A model generated the notes under the pieces. It did not search any database. It saw only the letters and a list, made by a program, of their open reading frames with translations, and was not told the origin of the DNA. From positions 248,001-312,000 of the forward strand of contig NZ_QAJP01000004.1 in the NCBI RefSeq assembly GCF_003852535.1: a stretch of 64,000 nucleotides of DNA. Direction: 5' to 3'. This stretch comes from Herminiimonas sp. KBW02 (lineage in GTDB: Bacteria; Pseudomonadota; Gammaproteobacteria; Burkholderiales; Burkholderiaceae_D). Both the position numbers and the translations under genes were made by a program. This document shows positions 19,151 to 27,768 of the stretch, one piece after another (position 1 is the first letter of the stretch; each line of letters begins with the position of its first letter).

Positions 19151-19528
19151 TTAACGATGACCGTGGTGCGGTCCGTTGTAACGTGGGCCTGGCCGATAAT
19201 GCGGGCCGTAGTACGGGTAATAGCGCGGCGCACTGCGATACACGATCACAGGAGGTGGTGCGTAATAGACAGGTGGCGGCGGTTGATAAACCGGAACCGC
19301 GCTGCCGTACACCACTGGTGGGGCGTAGTAATTGGAATAGTTATTCATCGGTGGCGCATAGTACATCGGTGGTGGTGCATAGTAGCCGTAGCCGCCATAA
19401 CCGCCGCCGCCCAGGCCAACGCCCACATTCACTGACCAATGACCGCCGCCCGCCATTGCCGGTGCCGCAGCCAATAAGGCTACGCCTGTAATCAGGCCGG
19501 CAAGGGAAAGCTTGGTAATATTTTTCAT
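19151..19528 (-). CDS. Exported Gly/Tyr/Pro-rich protein
   Basis: 125 residues. A signal peptide ends near APAMAGGG. The mature protein is low complexity: glycine-rich (GVGLGGGGYGGYGYY) and then Pro/Tyr repeats (YYAPPPM, YYAPPM, YYAPPV, YQPPPPVYYAPPPV). This composition suits a disordered, adhesive or surface-matrix protein. It is convergent with the two Tyr-rich envelope genes to its left. No enzymatic motif. Confidence 0.78.
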   Translation of the reverse strand: MKNITKLSLAGLITGVALLAAAPAMAGGGHWSVNVGVGLGGGGYGGYGYYAPPPMYYAPPMNNYSNYYAPPVVYGSAVPVYQPPPPVYYAPPPVIVYRSAPRYYPYYGPHYRPGPRYNGPHHGHR

Positions 19529-19641
19529 GACAATCTCACTGATGATGATTGTATTTAACGCTCAAACGCCGCGCGCTGCCACAGCTATTTGGTAAAGACT
19601 GTAACAAGATGTGTCTTCAGTCTGCCTTTAATGACTTCCTG

Positions 19642-20094
19642 CTAATTCGGATCGCTGGCCACCAGCAGGCTGCAGCGAATTTTTTCGACCAGCAAGGCAT
19701 CGGTAGAACCGCGCCACCAACGCATCGCCAGTGACTGCTGACGGGAATGGCCGACGATCACCAATTCTATGCCTAACTTATCCACCAGGTCGGAAATCAT
19801 CGGTACCGGTTCACCCACTTCCAGATGCGCCTGCACAGTTAAACCGGCATCGCGCAAATAATTCAGGCCGATGTTCAGTTCATCTTCCATTTTTTGTCGC
19901 TCCGCTGCGATTTCCTCTTCGACGCCGAGCATGGAAACCATGGCGTATTCGCCGATGACAACGGATTGAGGAGGACTGACAACTACCAGCAAGTGCACTT
20001 CGGTAGCAGAAGTCGGCGCCAGCCTGACACATTCTTGCAAAGCGGAACGGCTTTCGGGCGTGCCATTGTAAGCGACCAGAATTTTGCGATACAT
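19642..20094 (-). CDS. Universal stress protein, UspA family
   Basis: 150 residues, the usual size for a single-domain Usp. N-terminal YRKILVAYNGTPESRSAL begins the Usp fold. The ATP-binding signature G-x2-x-G-x9-G-S/T is represented by GHSRQQSLAMRWWRGST near the C-terminus, although the first part is altered, so ATP binding is plausible and not certain. AGGAGG lies upstream of the ATG. Single-gene unit; cytoplasmic. Confidence 0.92.
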   Translation of the reverse strand: MYRKILVAYNGTPESRSALQECVRLAPTSATEVHLLVVVSPPQSVVIGEYAMVSMLGVEEEIAAERQKMEDELNIGLNYLRDAGLTVQAHLEVGEPVPMISDLVDKLGIELVIVGHSRQQSLAMRWWRGSTDALLVEKIRCSLLVASDPN

Positions 20095-20187
20095 ATAGCC
20101 TCCTGATAAGCGATAGTGTGCAGTATCAGTATATCGCTAACGACAGTTGCCGCAAGCAAATCGCTGGGGCGGCGCATGGCCGCAGTC

Positions 20188-21399
20188 TCAGTTCTTGGCG
20201 GCCTTGAGGCGACTGAAATTGAGGCCGGTCAGCAGCACGCCGATCGCGCCTATGCAGATAACGGTGGTGGTTCCTATGAGGCCGACCATCAGACCGGCGA
20301 TGCCGACGCCGACCGATTGCCCCATATAAAAGCAGGAAGCAAAGGTGGATACCGCCGCACCGCGTCGTTCAGGTGCCATTTGGGTGGCATTGATCTGCAA
20401 GGTGTTGTGCAGCATGTAAAAACCCAGACCGGCAGCGAAGCAGCCGGGTATCGCCCACCACCAGACCGGCGCCAGTCCTATCGTCAGGAAGGAGAGGGCA
20501 ATCACCACGCACCCCCAGCGCGCCAGGCCTTTTTCACCAAGGTCACGCACCAGGCGGCGCGAAGTGCTGGCATACAGCAAGCCGCCGAGACCGAACAGCA
20601 TCACCAGCGATGCTGCATTGGTCAGCGACAGATGGTGCACATGGTGCAGATGGGATGCGATAAACGCAAATGCACCGTACAGGAAGCCGCCTTCGAGGAA
20701 CACCGTGAACAGAACCACGCGCGCCCAGGGCGTAGACAAGACCTGTCTGAACTCATTGATCATGCGGCGTAAGACTGCGCCTTCAGCCTTGTGTGTAGTC
20801 AGCGCATAGGCCGGCAGGCGGCGATTGTAGGAAAACAGCGTGATGCTGATCAGCACGAAGCACAATGAAATACCGAAAAACGGCACGCGCCAGCTCAGGT
20901 AGTCGGCTGCGAGGCCGCCGAACAAGACGCCGGCGGAAATCCCGACAATCTGGCCGATCAGGAATTGCGCCAGCACCGGTTGCCGCTCATCGTAGGGAAC
21001 CACGTCGCCTATCCAGGCCATGGACAGCGGAATAATCGCCGCCGCGGTAGCGCCTGCCATGAAGCGCGCGACCAGCAGCAACGGATAGTTGGGCGCCAGG
21101 GCGCACAGCAATGAAGTCAGGGCGCAAGCCACGCAGGCGCAAGCCACGACGAAATACTTGCCGAAGCGGTCGCCGACCGGGCCAAAGAATAGTTGTGAAA
21201 TACCGTAGGCGATGGAGAAAGCGGTAATGACGTAAGACACATTCCCGAGGGAAATGCTGAATTCCTGCGCCAGGCGCGGTAGCAGCGGATCAGTGACGCG
21301 CAGCGAAATCGCGCTGCCAAAGGCGGCCAGTGAAAGGGCGGGAATAGCAAGTTTGGGGATGGCCGCAGTGGTCTTAACAGATGTTTCGTCGTTAGGCAT
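20188..21399 (-). CDS. MFS transporter
   Basis: 403 residues with about 12 hydrophobic helices, inner membrane. The motif-A-like loop reads GPVGDRFGKYF after helix 2, and PLLPRLAQEF after helix 1 is typical of drug-efflux-type DHA families. Proton-driven export of small molecules is the family expectation; the substrate cannot be deduced. Monocistronic on this strand. Confidence 0.88.
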   Translation of the reverse strand: MPNDETSVKTTAAIPKLAIPALSLAAFGSAISLRVTDPLLPRLAQEFSISLGNVSYVITAFSIAYGISQLFFGPVGDRFGKYFVVACACVACALTSLLCALAPNYPLLLVARFMAGATAAAIIPLSMAWIGDVVPYDERQPVLAQFLIGQIVGISAGVLFGGLAADYLSWRVPFFGISLCFVLISITLFSYNRRLPAYALTTHKAEGAVLRRMINEFRQVLSTPWARVVLFTVFLEGGFLYGAFAFIASHLHHVHHLSLTNAASLVMLFGLGGLLYASTSRRLVRDLGEKGLARWGCVVIALSFLTIGLAPVWWWAIPGCFAAGLGFYMLHNTLQINATQMAPERRGAAVSTFASCFYMGQSVGVGIAGLMVGLIGTTTVICIGAIGVLLTGLNFSRLKAAKN

Positions 21400-21758
21400 G
21401 GTGCGTTATCGGGTGAGGGCTGAGCGAGTTAATCCTGACGCACAAGCCTACAGGAAATTGCGCGCGTATTTAAATGCCGCGCACGAAATTGCCAAAAGAC
21501 AACAGGAGGGTTGACAGCTGTCTTCAGATGGCATCTGACATATCGTATTTATGGCAGAAAGTTTGCATTCCTTCATCTTTTCCTACACGAACTTGCGTCT
21601 CTGTCCTATATGAGTGCTTGTTGCCCGCAGCTACGATACTCATACCCTGCTGCAGATTCTGTAAACGATGAATCAAAAGCGGGGCAGGGACGGTGCAGCA
21701 TGCGGGTGTTCTGAATAAGACAGATTTGGCGACAAAATAAATCAGATCAGAGGTGATC
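21400..21758. other. Intergenic region without a convincing gene
   Basis: It lies between the start of the MFS gene and the small gene at 21759. Short frames exist but have no ribosome site and Ser/Leu/Cys-rich random-looking products. It must hold the divergent promoters; no operator-like repeat was noticed. Confidence 0.5.
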
Positions 21759-22190
21759 ATGTCCATTCTTCCAAGCACAGCAGACGACACATCGGCAATG
21801 TTCAAGCAAATCATCGCTGAGCGTCCGGGCGATATCGAGTGGCCGGGATACGTGAATACACGTCAGGAAATTGCCGACCATCAAGCCGAACGAACCGAAA
21901 AAATCCTGAAACGAAAACGAATGGAAGCGCTGCGTTATCTGGGGAATAAAATCCAGAAAGAAGGCTATGCATACAACAAGACCGAACCCAGCATCTTTAC
22001 GCCGGAGTTCGTGCACGCATTGGGTGAGGAGAATTCCCTACAGAGGAAGAAACGTAATCCATGGTTGGGAAAGAAGCAAAAGATGAGCCGAGACAGCAAT
22101 GAAAAAACATGGCATGCACATGCCAATATTTTGGCTTTCGGGCCACAGATTACAGTAGGTAGCGACCAGATTATCAGCACCTTGCCGTGA
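21759..22190 (+). CDS. Hypothetical basic protein
   Basis: 143 residues from ATG 21759, chosen because GAGG lies five bases upstream; an in-frame GTG two codons earlier falls inside that site. The product is hydrophilic and rich in Lys and Glu (RTEKILKRKRMEALRYLGNKI; KKRNPWLGKKQK). No signal, membrane segment or known motif. Function unknown. Confidence 0.6.
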   Translation: MSILPSTADDTSAMFKQIIAERPGDIEWPGYVNTRQEIADHQAERTEKILKRKRMEALRYLGNKIQKEGYAYNKTEPSIFTPEFVHALGEENSLQRKKRNPWLGKKQKMSRDSNEKTWHAHANILAFGPQITVGSDQIISTLP

Positions 22191-22226
22191 TGCTGTGACA
22201 CCCATTTTTTGAATCGAGAACCCACT

Positions 22227-22397
22227 ATGAAAAAACTTCACTACACGCTGCTGGTATGCGCGGTTACCGTTATCGGTGGCTTGTTCATCGTCACGCATGC
22301 GCGACAGGCCCTGGCAGAAAGCACTCCGGGCCAATTTGCAGAGCAGACGCAAATCAATGAACTGGTCAGTATCGCGATTCCACCGTACAAGTGGTAA
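22227..22397 (+). CDS. Small exported or membrane-anchored peptide
   Basis: 56 residues from ATG 22227. An N-terminal Lys-Lys start and the hydrophobic stretch LLVCAVTVIGGLFIVTHA form a signal peptide or single membrane anchor with possible cleavage near ALAES, leaving a short mature peptide. A terminator follows 27 bases downstream. Function unknown. Confidence 0.55.
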   Translation: MKKLHYTLLVCAVTVIGGLFIVTHARQALAESTPGQFAEQTQINELVSIAIPPYKW

Positions 22398-22423
22398 GTG
22401 TCATAGCAGGACGTAGAGAAATA

Positions 22424-22458
22424 AAAAAAGGATGTGCAGCGATGCACATCCTTTTTTT
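22424..22458. terminator. Bidirectional intrinsic terminator
   Basis: GGATGTGCA and TGCACATCC form the stem over a GCGA loop, with A7 before and T7 after. It ends the small gene to its left and the DUF6494 gene to its right. Confidence 0.92.
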
Positions 22459-22486
22459 GTGGCTGATTAGTCAGCGTTGACGGTCG

Positions 22487-22693
22487 TTATTGCAAGTGTA
22501 TTTCGCCATCAAAGCTGACATTCAGTTTGATGCCAGCTACCTCCAGCGTCACTTTGGCTGGAAAGGATTCCGTGCCTTTAATGCTACCGCCGGCTATCGC
22601 AGCAGCAACCGCTTTCTCGATTTCATGCTGTGAACTGACGCCCACCATTTTTAAAAACTTGCGCATGCTGAGGTTGAAATTTTCTTCGTCCAT
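22487..22693 (-). CDS. DUF6494 family small protein
   Basis: 68 residues. The pattern NFNLSMRKFLKMVGVSSQHEIEKAV at the start matches the small family DUF6494, of unknown function. An AGGAGA site precedes the ATG. The C-terminal half (VTLEVAGIKLNVSFDGEI) suggests beta strands. Cytoplasmic; it lies directly downstream of the tenA-like genes on the same strand and could be co-transcribed. Confidence 0.75.
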   Translation of the reverse strand: MDEENFNLSMRKFLKMVGVSSQHEIEKAVAAAIAGGSIKGTESFPAKVTLEVAGIKLNVSFDGEIHLQ

Positions 22694-22749
22694 GGCGATC
22701 TCCTGTCAGGTGATGGGGAAATGAGTTCTAAGTATTAGACTACACTAAA

Positions 22750-23412
22750 TCAGACCGGCCATTGCTCCAGACGGTATGCCGAATCCCAGAACATCCATTC
22801 CAGTTTGGCGGCATGCGTATAGGCAATATGCATCTCGTTGCGGGTTTCTTCACTGGCAACAGCCGCCACGCGATCCACGGTAGCGATCACTGCACGCACC
22901 AGGGTATGGAATTCATCGCCAGCGTAGGTGGCTATCCAGGAATCGTAGGGATTGTTCTTGGCGGCACGCCCGATGATGTCGCGGCCGACTTCTGCGTAAA
23001 TCCAGAAGCATGGCAACAAACCGGCCAGCGCCACCGGATAGGACTTGCTCCATGCATTGGCCAGCAGGAAGCTGCTGTAGTGGTGCGTGGCTGGCGACAA
23101 CGGTGTGGCAGCGAAGGTATCCGCACTGACGCCGAATTGCTCCATGAAATCCTCGTGCAGGCTGCGCTCAACCACCACCGCACCGTGTGCGGCACTGGCG
23201 AACTGCACTACTTCGTCGGCATTGTCGGCCTTGGCAGCGGCGATGGCCAGCGCGCGACCAAAAGCGACCAGATAGTGCGCATCCTGGATCATGTAATGAC
23301 GGAAACGTTCTTTGCTCAGGGTGCCGTCAGCGAGTTCCTGGTTGAATGGCATGGTGCGGATTGTTTCAAACAAGGCCGCATTCTTTTTCCAGATTTCAGC
23401 AGTAAAAGACAT
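22750..23412 (-). CDS. tenA: TenA-type thiaminase II / aminopyrimidine aminohydrolase
   Basis: 220 residues, the normal TenA length. The start at 23412 is preceded by GGAAG; the frame stays open further upstream without a ribosome site. TenA hydrolyses 4-amino-5-aminomethyl-2-methylpyrimidine to salvage thiamin breakdown products. The nucleophilic Cys lies in GLLPCFWIYAEVG near residue 134, and the conserved C-terminal Glu region reads LEWMFWDSAY. IQDAHYLVAFGRALA is the helix carrying the family Asp and Tyr. It lies next to a second TenA homologue on the same strand. No thiamin riboswitch was recognised upstream. Confidence 0.9.
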   Translation of the reverse strand: MSFTAEIWKKNAALFETIRTMPFNQELADGTLSKERFRHYMIQDAHYLVAFGRALAIAAAKADNADEVVQFASAAHGAVVVERSLHEDFMEQFGVSADTFAATPLSPATHHYSSFLLANAWSKSYPVALAGLLPCFWIYAEVGRDIIGRAAKNNPYDSWIATYAGDEFHTLVRAVIATVDRVAAVASEETRNEMHIAYTHAAKLEWMFWDSAYRLEQWPV

Positions 23413-23458
23413 GGTCTTCCTTATAGGGGGTGCCCGCAACAAATAAGCGGGCGGTGGT

Positions 23459-24157
23459 TCAAGAATATTGCAGCGGGCTGTAGACGTGATCGAAGAAGTC
23501 ACGTTCCAGTTTGACGGCGCGGCCAAACATATCGGCGCTGCGTGCCTGTCCTGCCGCATTCAGAGCTGCGCCAGTGCGATCCAGTTCGGAGCGCAACCAG
23601 CCTATGAACTCAGCGAAGGCCGGATTGTTATGCAGTGTGATCCACTCGGCGTGGATGAAGCGTGGCGGCAAGGGCACATCCGGACGGTCGGCCCAGCTCA
23701 GGTACAGCCACTCGGCAACTACCAGTACCGACAGACATAGCGGATAGATCTGGCTCTGTGCAGCTTCCGTCATCAAGTCCTGGAAGGCTTTGGTTTGCGG
23801 CGTCAGTTGCGGCGCATTGCGATGTTGGGTCGGGAGGCCAAGTTCATCGAAGGCGCGCAGGAAGTAGGTGTTTTCATCGCTGGTAATCATGGCAGTGAAG
23901 CGCGCCAGGCGCACGCGCGATTCAAAGCGATCCGCGCTGGCGATTGCAGCACCCAGCAGCGCGACAAAGCGATCAATGAATTGGTAATCCTGTACCAGAT
24001 AGTGTTGCAGTACATCGGTAGCGACGTTGCCGGCAAACAGCTCATCGATGAAACGGTGATTGATGGCGGCATCCCAGTTGTCCTGGTTTTGTTCACGCAG
24101 CCATTCGGTAAAAGTCGTAGCTGGATTTGTTCTGGAATTAAAAGGTGTATCTGTCAT
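23459..24157 (-). CDS. TenA family protein, divergent (TenA_E-like)
   Basis: 232 residues. It shares the TenA helical frame (VQDYQFIDRFVALLGAAIA; C-terminal KLERDFFDHVYSPL), but where classical TenA has the nucleophilic Cys before FWIYAEVG, this protein reads LSVLVVAEWLYLSW, which suggests the TenA_E subgroup with altered catalytic residues. Family knowledge: TenA_E proteins act in salvage of thiamin pyrimidine derivatives and often occur with TenA_C, as here. It lies 46 bases upstream of tenA and probably shares its transcript. Confidence 0.85.
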   Translation of the reverse strand: MTDTPFNSRTNPATTFTEWLREQNQDNWDAAINHRFIDELFAGNVATDVLQHYLVQDYQFIDRFVALLGAAIASADRFESRVRLARFTAMITSDENTYFLRAFDELGLPTQHRNAPQLTPQTKAFQDLMTEAAQSQIYPLCLSVLVVAEWLYLSWADRPDVPLPPRFIHAEWITLHNNPAFAEFIGWLRSELDRTGAALNAAGQARSADMFGRAVKLERDFFDHVYSPLQYS

Positions 24158-24196
24158 GGGAAATATCAGGGTGATTCAAATCTTGGGTGACGGCTA

Positions 24197-24526
24197 TTAC
24201 AGCGGCGGATATTTTTTGGCGTTCATTACCAGCTTGTCCTGGATCGCAGCATTCAGATCGACCTTCAATACCGAAGCCAGGCGTATCAGGTACAAGGCGA
24301 CGTCGGCCAGCTCTTGCCGCACGTGTTCGGCTGTTTCCGGCGCTTGCGCGACGTGCCAGGAATCTTCCTCGCTGCGCCATTGAAAAATCTCAACCAGTTC
24401 GCCCACCTCGCCGGTCAGCGCCATCGCCAGGTTCTTCGGTGAATGATGTTTGCGCCAATTACGTGCATCGGCAAATTCTTCCAGCACCTGTTCCAGTGCC
24501 TGGGTGTCGATCAGGGTTTGCGTCAT
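24197..24526 (-). CDS. MazG-like nucleotide pyrophosphohydrolase
   Basis: 109 residues, single domain of the all-alpha NTP pyrophosphohydrolase superfamily (RS21-C6/dCTPase-like). The metal-binding pattern E-x2-E...E-x2-D is visible as GEVGELVEIFQW followed by RQELADVALYLIR. Such enzymes hydrolyse dNTPs or damaged nucleotides to monophosphate and pyrophosphate. It precedes the two tenA-like genes on the same strand by 39 bases, so it may be in their operon. Confidence 0.88.
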   Translation of the reverse strand: MTQTLIDTQALEQVLEEFADARNWRKHHSPKNLAMALTGEVGELVEIFQWRSEEDSWHVAQAPETAEHVRQELADVALYLIRLASVLKVDLNAAIQDKLVMNAKKYPPL

Positions 24527-24601
24527 GATAATGCGGCTCGGTGAAGATCCTCAGTGTGGACCAATACGCAATGATAGCCTAATGCCCGGGCGAGCCCTCA
24601 A

Positions 24602-26059
24602 TCAGCGCTTGTTCGGGAGACTTAAACCTTCGTCTATACGCTCCATCATGTAGGGGAAGAACGGGTTCGACGTCAGGCGCGTCAAGGCATCCTGACTGAC
24701 GATCAGTGCGCCGCGTTCGCCGCGTATCGCCATCGCGCCGAGATTCACGCCGAAGTCATCGCTGTTATCCGGTTGCGTGCCATACAGCGGATCGCTGAGT
24801 GGAAAAGGCAAAGCCAGGTGCGATAGCGAAAACACATCCGCCGGGAATGCCAGGCCGAGGGCGCGGCGTTGCTCGTTTGTGCTCTGCGCTGCTGTACTCA
24901 GTTCCTTTACATCCCGTGTATCGCTGCCTGCATTCGTAATCACGGTAGACCTGAAATTGCGTGGCGCTGGTGGTAGCAAGCGATCTGCCTGCAGATGATT
25001 GCCGGAACGCAGCAATGGACCGAACTTGATATAGCGATTCAAATCGAACAGCACCAGCTCGCTGTCATTGTCCGGCAATCGTGCATACAAACTGTTGACG
25101 ACTGAACGCGTACTGACCGTGTAATCGACGATAGACTGGAAGGTGAGTATCGGCGGCAGTTGTTGCAGGCGTCCTTCTTCACGCACGATATGCGCTTGCA
25201 GATTGCGCGTCAGCAAAGAGGACTGACTCGCTGCATTCACCGGGAAAGAATTGTATTTGAATGGATTGAACTCGGGCACGATATCCAGCCACGCAGCCTT
25301 TGCAAAGGCCGGGAAAATCTTGGGCCAGCCGAACACACCTGCGAAGCGCGCCAGTTCCGTCACACCTATCATGGGGGCAATCAAGACCAGACGGTCAGGT
25401 CGCGGCAGCTTCGCATCGTCCAGCGTTTCCAGTGTGTACTTGAGCGCCAGTGCGCCACCGTTGGAGAAGCCGACTATCTGCAGCGGCAAGGGGGCAGGTA
25501 CGCGGCGTCGCGCTTCCCGCACTGCGAGATGTGTCGCTGCCAGCCAGTCTTCCCATTCAACATCTGTCAATCCTGCCGGTACGGTGCCATGTCCCGGCAT
25601 GCGTATCGCAACCACGACGTAGCCGCGTTGCTGATACAAACTGGCGATATGACGCAGGCTGTATGGTGCATCAGTCAAACCATGCAAGAGCACGACTGCA
25701 CCACGCGGACTTTGTTGCGGTTCGAGCAGGAAGGAACGATTCCAGTCCTGCTTGAAATGTCCGGGGTAGATAGGACTATCCGGGTAGTAGCGATTGCCGG
25801 GTACCTTTACGTCTGCCTCCAGCTTGTCTGTGACTTCTCTTTTGACTTCATCAAACACTGCGTTCTCAGCGGCGATATACGCAGCCCAATCTGCTTGCGC
25901 TATTTCCTTGCGCGACATCTCATGCGGCACATGTGTATGCCAGAGTTGCAGTGACGGTCCGCCATGCACGTCATACGCACGTACTGCGAGCATGGTGATG
26001 AGTGCGACACTGACGATGAGTACAGTGAGTTTTAATAACTTGCGCAAGCAAGGTTTCAT
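24602..26059 (-). CDS. Membrane-anchored alpha/beta hydrolase
   Basis: 485 residues from ATG 26059, chosen for the purine-rich AGAAAGAAG upstream and the N-terminal hydrophobic helix (LTVLIVSVALITMLAV), a membrane anchor or uncleaved signal. The hydrolase domain begins at about 120 with VVLLHGLTDAPYSLRH (oxyanion region) and has the nucleophile elbow GFSNGG. Related to monoglyceride-lipase/esterase-type folds. The C-terminal 100 residues are outside the classical core. Substrate unknown. It faces outward if the anchor follows the positive-inside rule. Confidence 0.85.
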   Translation of the reverse strand: MKPCLRKLLKLTVLIVSVALITMLAVRAYDVHGGPSLQLWHTHVPHEMSRKEIAQADWAAYIAAENAVFDEVKREVTDKLEADVKVPGNRYYPDSPIYPGHFKQDWNRSFLLEPQQSPRGAVVLLHGLTDAPYSLRHIASLYQQRGYVVVAIRMPGHGTVPAGLTDVEWEDWLAATHLAVREARRRVPAPLPLQIVGFSNGGALALKYTLETLDDAKLPRPDRLVLIAPMIGVTELARFAGVFGWPKIFPAFAKAAWLDIVPEFNPFKYNSFPVNAASQSSLLTRNLQAHIVREEGRLQQLPPILTFQSIVDYTVSTRSVVNSLYARLPDNDSELVLFDLNRYIKFGPLLRSGNHLQADRLLPPAPRNFRSTVITNAGSDTRDVKELSTAAQSTNEQRRALGLAFPADVFSLSHLALPFPLSDPLYGTQPDNSDDFGVNLGAMAIRGERGALIVSQDALTRLTSNPFFPYMMERIDEGLSLPNKR

Positions 26060-26367
26060 CTTTGCTTCTTTCTCATGATTCGTACACCTGATTGCACATG
26101 ATGTCTGCTGTTGTGTGTGCATAAATTTTGTTGCAGCACACACATCGTATGTCATCGCACATATACGTAGAAACCGCAGCCGTATTGGCATTGCGCGGAG
26201 GTGACCGTAAGTGGATTCCACAATTTACCATTTTCTTAACATCTCATATATTCACATCAGAGGCTTCAGTGGCGTATGCAATGTTCGTCGTGTAAGTACG
26301 CGTGGCAGACGTAGGTGTTAGCGTGCGTTTGCAAATACATAGAATCATTTATCAAGAAGGAAGAGCA
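26060..26367. other. Divergent intergenic region
   Basis: It separates the hydrolase gene and the small lipoprotein gene, which diverge. Somewhat AT-rich with several short TG/CA-rich stretches (TGTTGTGTGTGC). The upstream in-frame extensions of both neighbours lack ribosome sites. No gene or clear operator seen. Confidence 0.5.
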
Positions 26368-26577
26368 ATGACTAAAGCATTATTCGCAGCATTCGCATTG
26401 GCTATGTTGTTGGCTGGTTGCGGCGCAGAAAGCCACACACCTGCAGCGCCTGCAGCGGCACCAGCAGCAGAAACAACAAGTGCAGATCCAGCGGCACCAT
26501 TGAGCGCTGAAGAAGCTGAAAAAGAAAAAATCCGCAAACAAAACGCTGCTGCTGAAGCTGCATTGTCCGGTCACTGA
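26368..26577 (+). CDS. Small Ala-rich lipoprotein
   Basis: 69 residues from ATG 26368, preceded by AAGAAGGAAGAG. The signal peptide ends in lipobox LLAGC (Cys near residue 18). The mature chain is Ala/Pro-rich, then Glu/Lys helical (LSAEEAEKEKIRKQNAAAEAAL), a composition typical of entericidin-sized or Lpp-like small lipoproteins but without a family signature. Strong terminator downstream. Confidence 0.75.
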   Translation: MTKALFAAFALAMLLAGCGAESHTPAAPAAAPAAETTSADPAAPLSAEEAEKEKIRKQNAAAEAALSGH

Positions 26578-26600
26578 TCTGCTTCTGATCAGAGAAATAA

Positions 26601-26629
26601 AAAGCCGTCGCATGCGACGGCTTTTTTTA
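26601..26629 (+). terminator. Intrinsic terminator after the small lipoprotein gene
   Basis: AGCCGTCG and CGACGGCT pair around CATG, followed by T7. Confidence 0.92.
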
Positions 26630-26765
26630 TGCGCGCGAGCAACGCAAGCATCGAATGTGCATCGCCTGGCAGCTTAGCTACCATATGTCCTCAAGGCGAT
26701 ACAAAAAAATCCTTAGTGACTACTGCTTTGAAAAGTGAATTTAACCGACCTTTTGGGAAGTGAAA

Positions 26766-27092
26766 ATGAATTTGGCAGAGATAGTCAGCCAGTTCGAATC
26801 AGGTGAAGCCGGTACTGATGCATATGTGGAATTGCGTGCACAATGCCTGTCACTCATAGAGCAAGATTCCGCTAACGCTGCGGCTTATTTCCTGATCGCG
26901 AACTTCGCCCGTTCCTACGTTATCCTGTACGAAGAAGAAGCCGTCACTGTCGACATCGCACGCAAGGCAAAAGCCACGATGCTGGATTATCTGCAACGTA
27001 TCGTTGCGTCGCAGAACGGTGGTGCCGAAGCGCGCCTGGCAGCGCTCAATGCGATTGCTGTTGATTACCAGCGTAGCGAAAAAATCTTTTAA
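26766..27092 (+). CDS. Hypothetical helical protein
   Basis: 108 residues from ATG 26766, with GGGAAG five bases upstream (an in-frame GTG two codons earlier overlaps that site). The sequence is soluble and predicted helical, with a TPR-like feel (AYFLIANFARSYVILYEEEAV, LAALNAIAVDYQRSEKIF). No recognised family. Single gene. Confidence 0.65.
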   Translation: MNLAEIVSQFESGEAGTDAYVELRAQCLSLIEQDSANAAAYFLIANFARSYVILYEEEAVTVDIARKAKATMLDYLQRIVASQNGGAEARLAALNAIAVDYQRSEKIF

Positions 27093-27240
27093 TAGAACGC
27101 TCGTTGAGCCGGGAAGTCATCGTGCATCGTTGCGCGGTAGGGAAGGTAGCGATATTGTGCTGTAGACCCAGGGCAGAATGTCGGCATTATTATTGCAGTG
27201 GCGGAGTGTTCTTGCCGGTGATGAAGAGAAGATGGCTGAT

Positions 27241-27768
27241 CTAAAGGCCCTGACCGCAACGCACAAGATCGCTGCGCGCCTGAATTATTTGCTGCCCAAG
27301 TTGTTCGGAATATTTGCGCAACTGCTCTGCTGTTTGGCGTCCACCCTCAATATCAGCAGGCGTGCGCTCCCGCCCATATTTAACCGCTTCTAGATGGTAC
27401 GGAATTTTTGCTTCGCTATTTTGTTGTTGAGTCGTGAGTGAATTAATTTCGTTGGCCAACCGATTGCAAATTGAGCGGTTATAAGTGGAATTAATTTGAA
27501 GCAGTTTTTCATGATCCCCATGCAATTGGTCATACCTTATTTGCAGATCGCCAATGGCATTTTTTGAAGCCTTGTAGTCATGAACGACTTTTTCATGCTC
27601 TTGCTTAGAAATGTAGCTGTTGCGAATAGTCTCCTCTGTCATGAATTGTCTAGATGGAGCAAACTTATATTCAAAGTGATTCATTGCCAGCACTGCAGTT
27701 TCAATCGTGAGCATGATGCCAAAAACGACAAGCGCAATATGCGTGCCAAAGTATTTAGAAATATCCAC
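27241..27768 (-). CDS. Single-pass membrane protein with coiled coil
   Basis: 175 residues, GTG start at 27768. One membrane helix near the N-terminus (IALVVFGIMLTIETAVLAM) is followed by a charged, Gln/Lys-rich helical domain (KQEHEKVVHDYKASKNAIGDL, then ADIEGGRQTAEQLRKYSEQL) that should form a coiled coil. No family recognised. The gene and the 300 bases beyond it are AT-richer than the neighbours and lie next to tRNA-His, which hints at acquired DNA, but no att repeat was found. Confidence 0.6.
   Translation of the reverse strand: MDISKYFGTHIALVVFGIMLTIETAVLAMNHFEYKFAPSRQFMTEETIRNSYISKQEHEKVVHDYKASKNAIGDLQIRYDQLHGDHEKLLQINSTYNRSICNRLANEINSLTTQQQNSEAKIPYHLEAVKYGRERTPADIEGGRQTAEQLRKYSEQLGQQIIQARSDLVRCGQGL

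Noticed and set aside
21511-21714. Short plus-strand frame between the MFS gene and the gene at 21759
   Set aside because: No ribosome site, Cys/Ser/Tyr-rich product, no motif.
27178-27393. 71-codon plus-strand frame over the end of the coiled-coil membrane protein gene
   Set aside because: It overlaps the better-supported minus-strand gene; no start signal.
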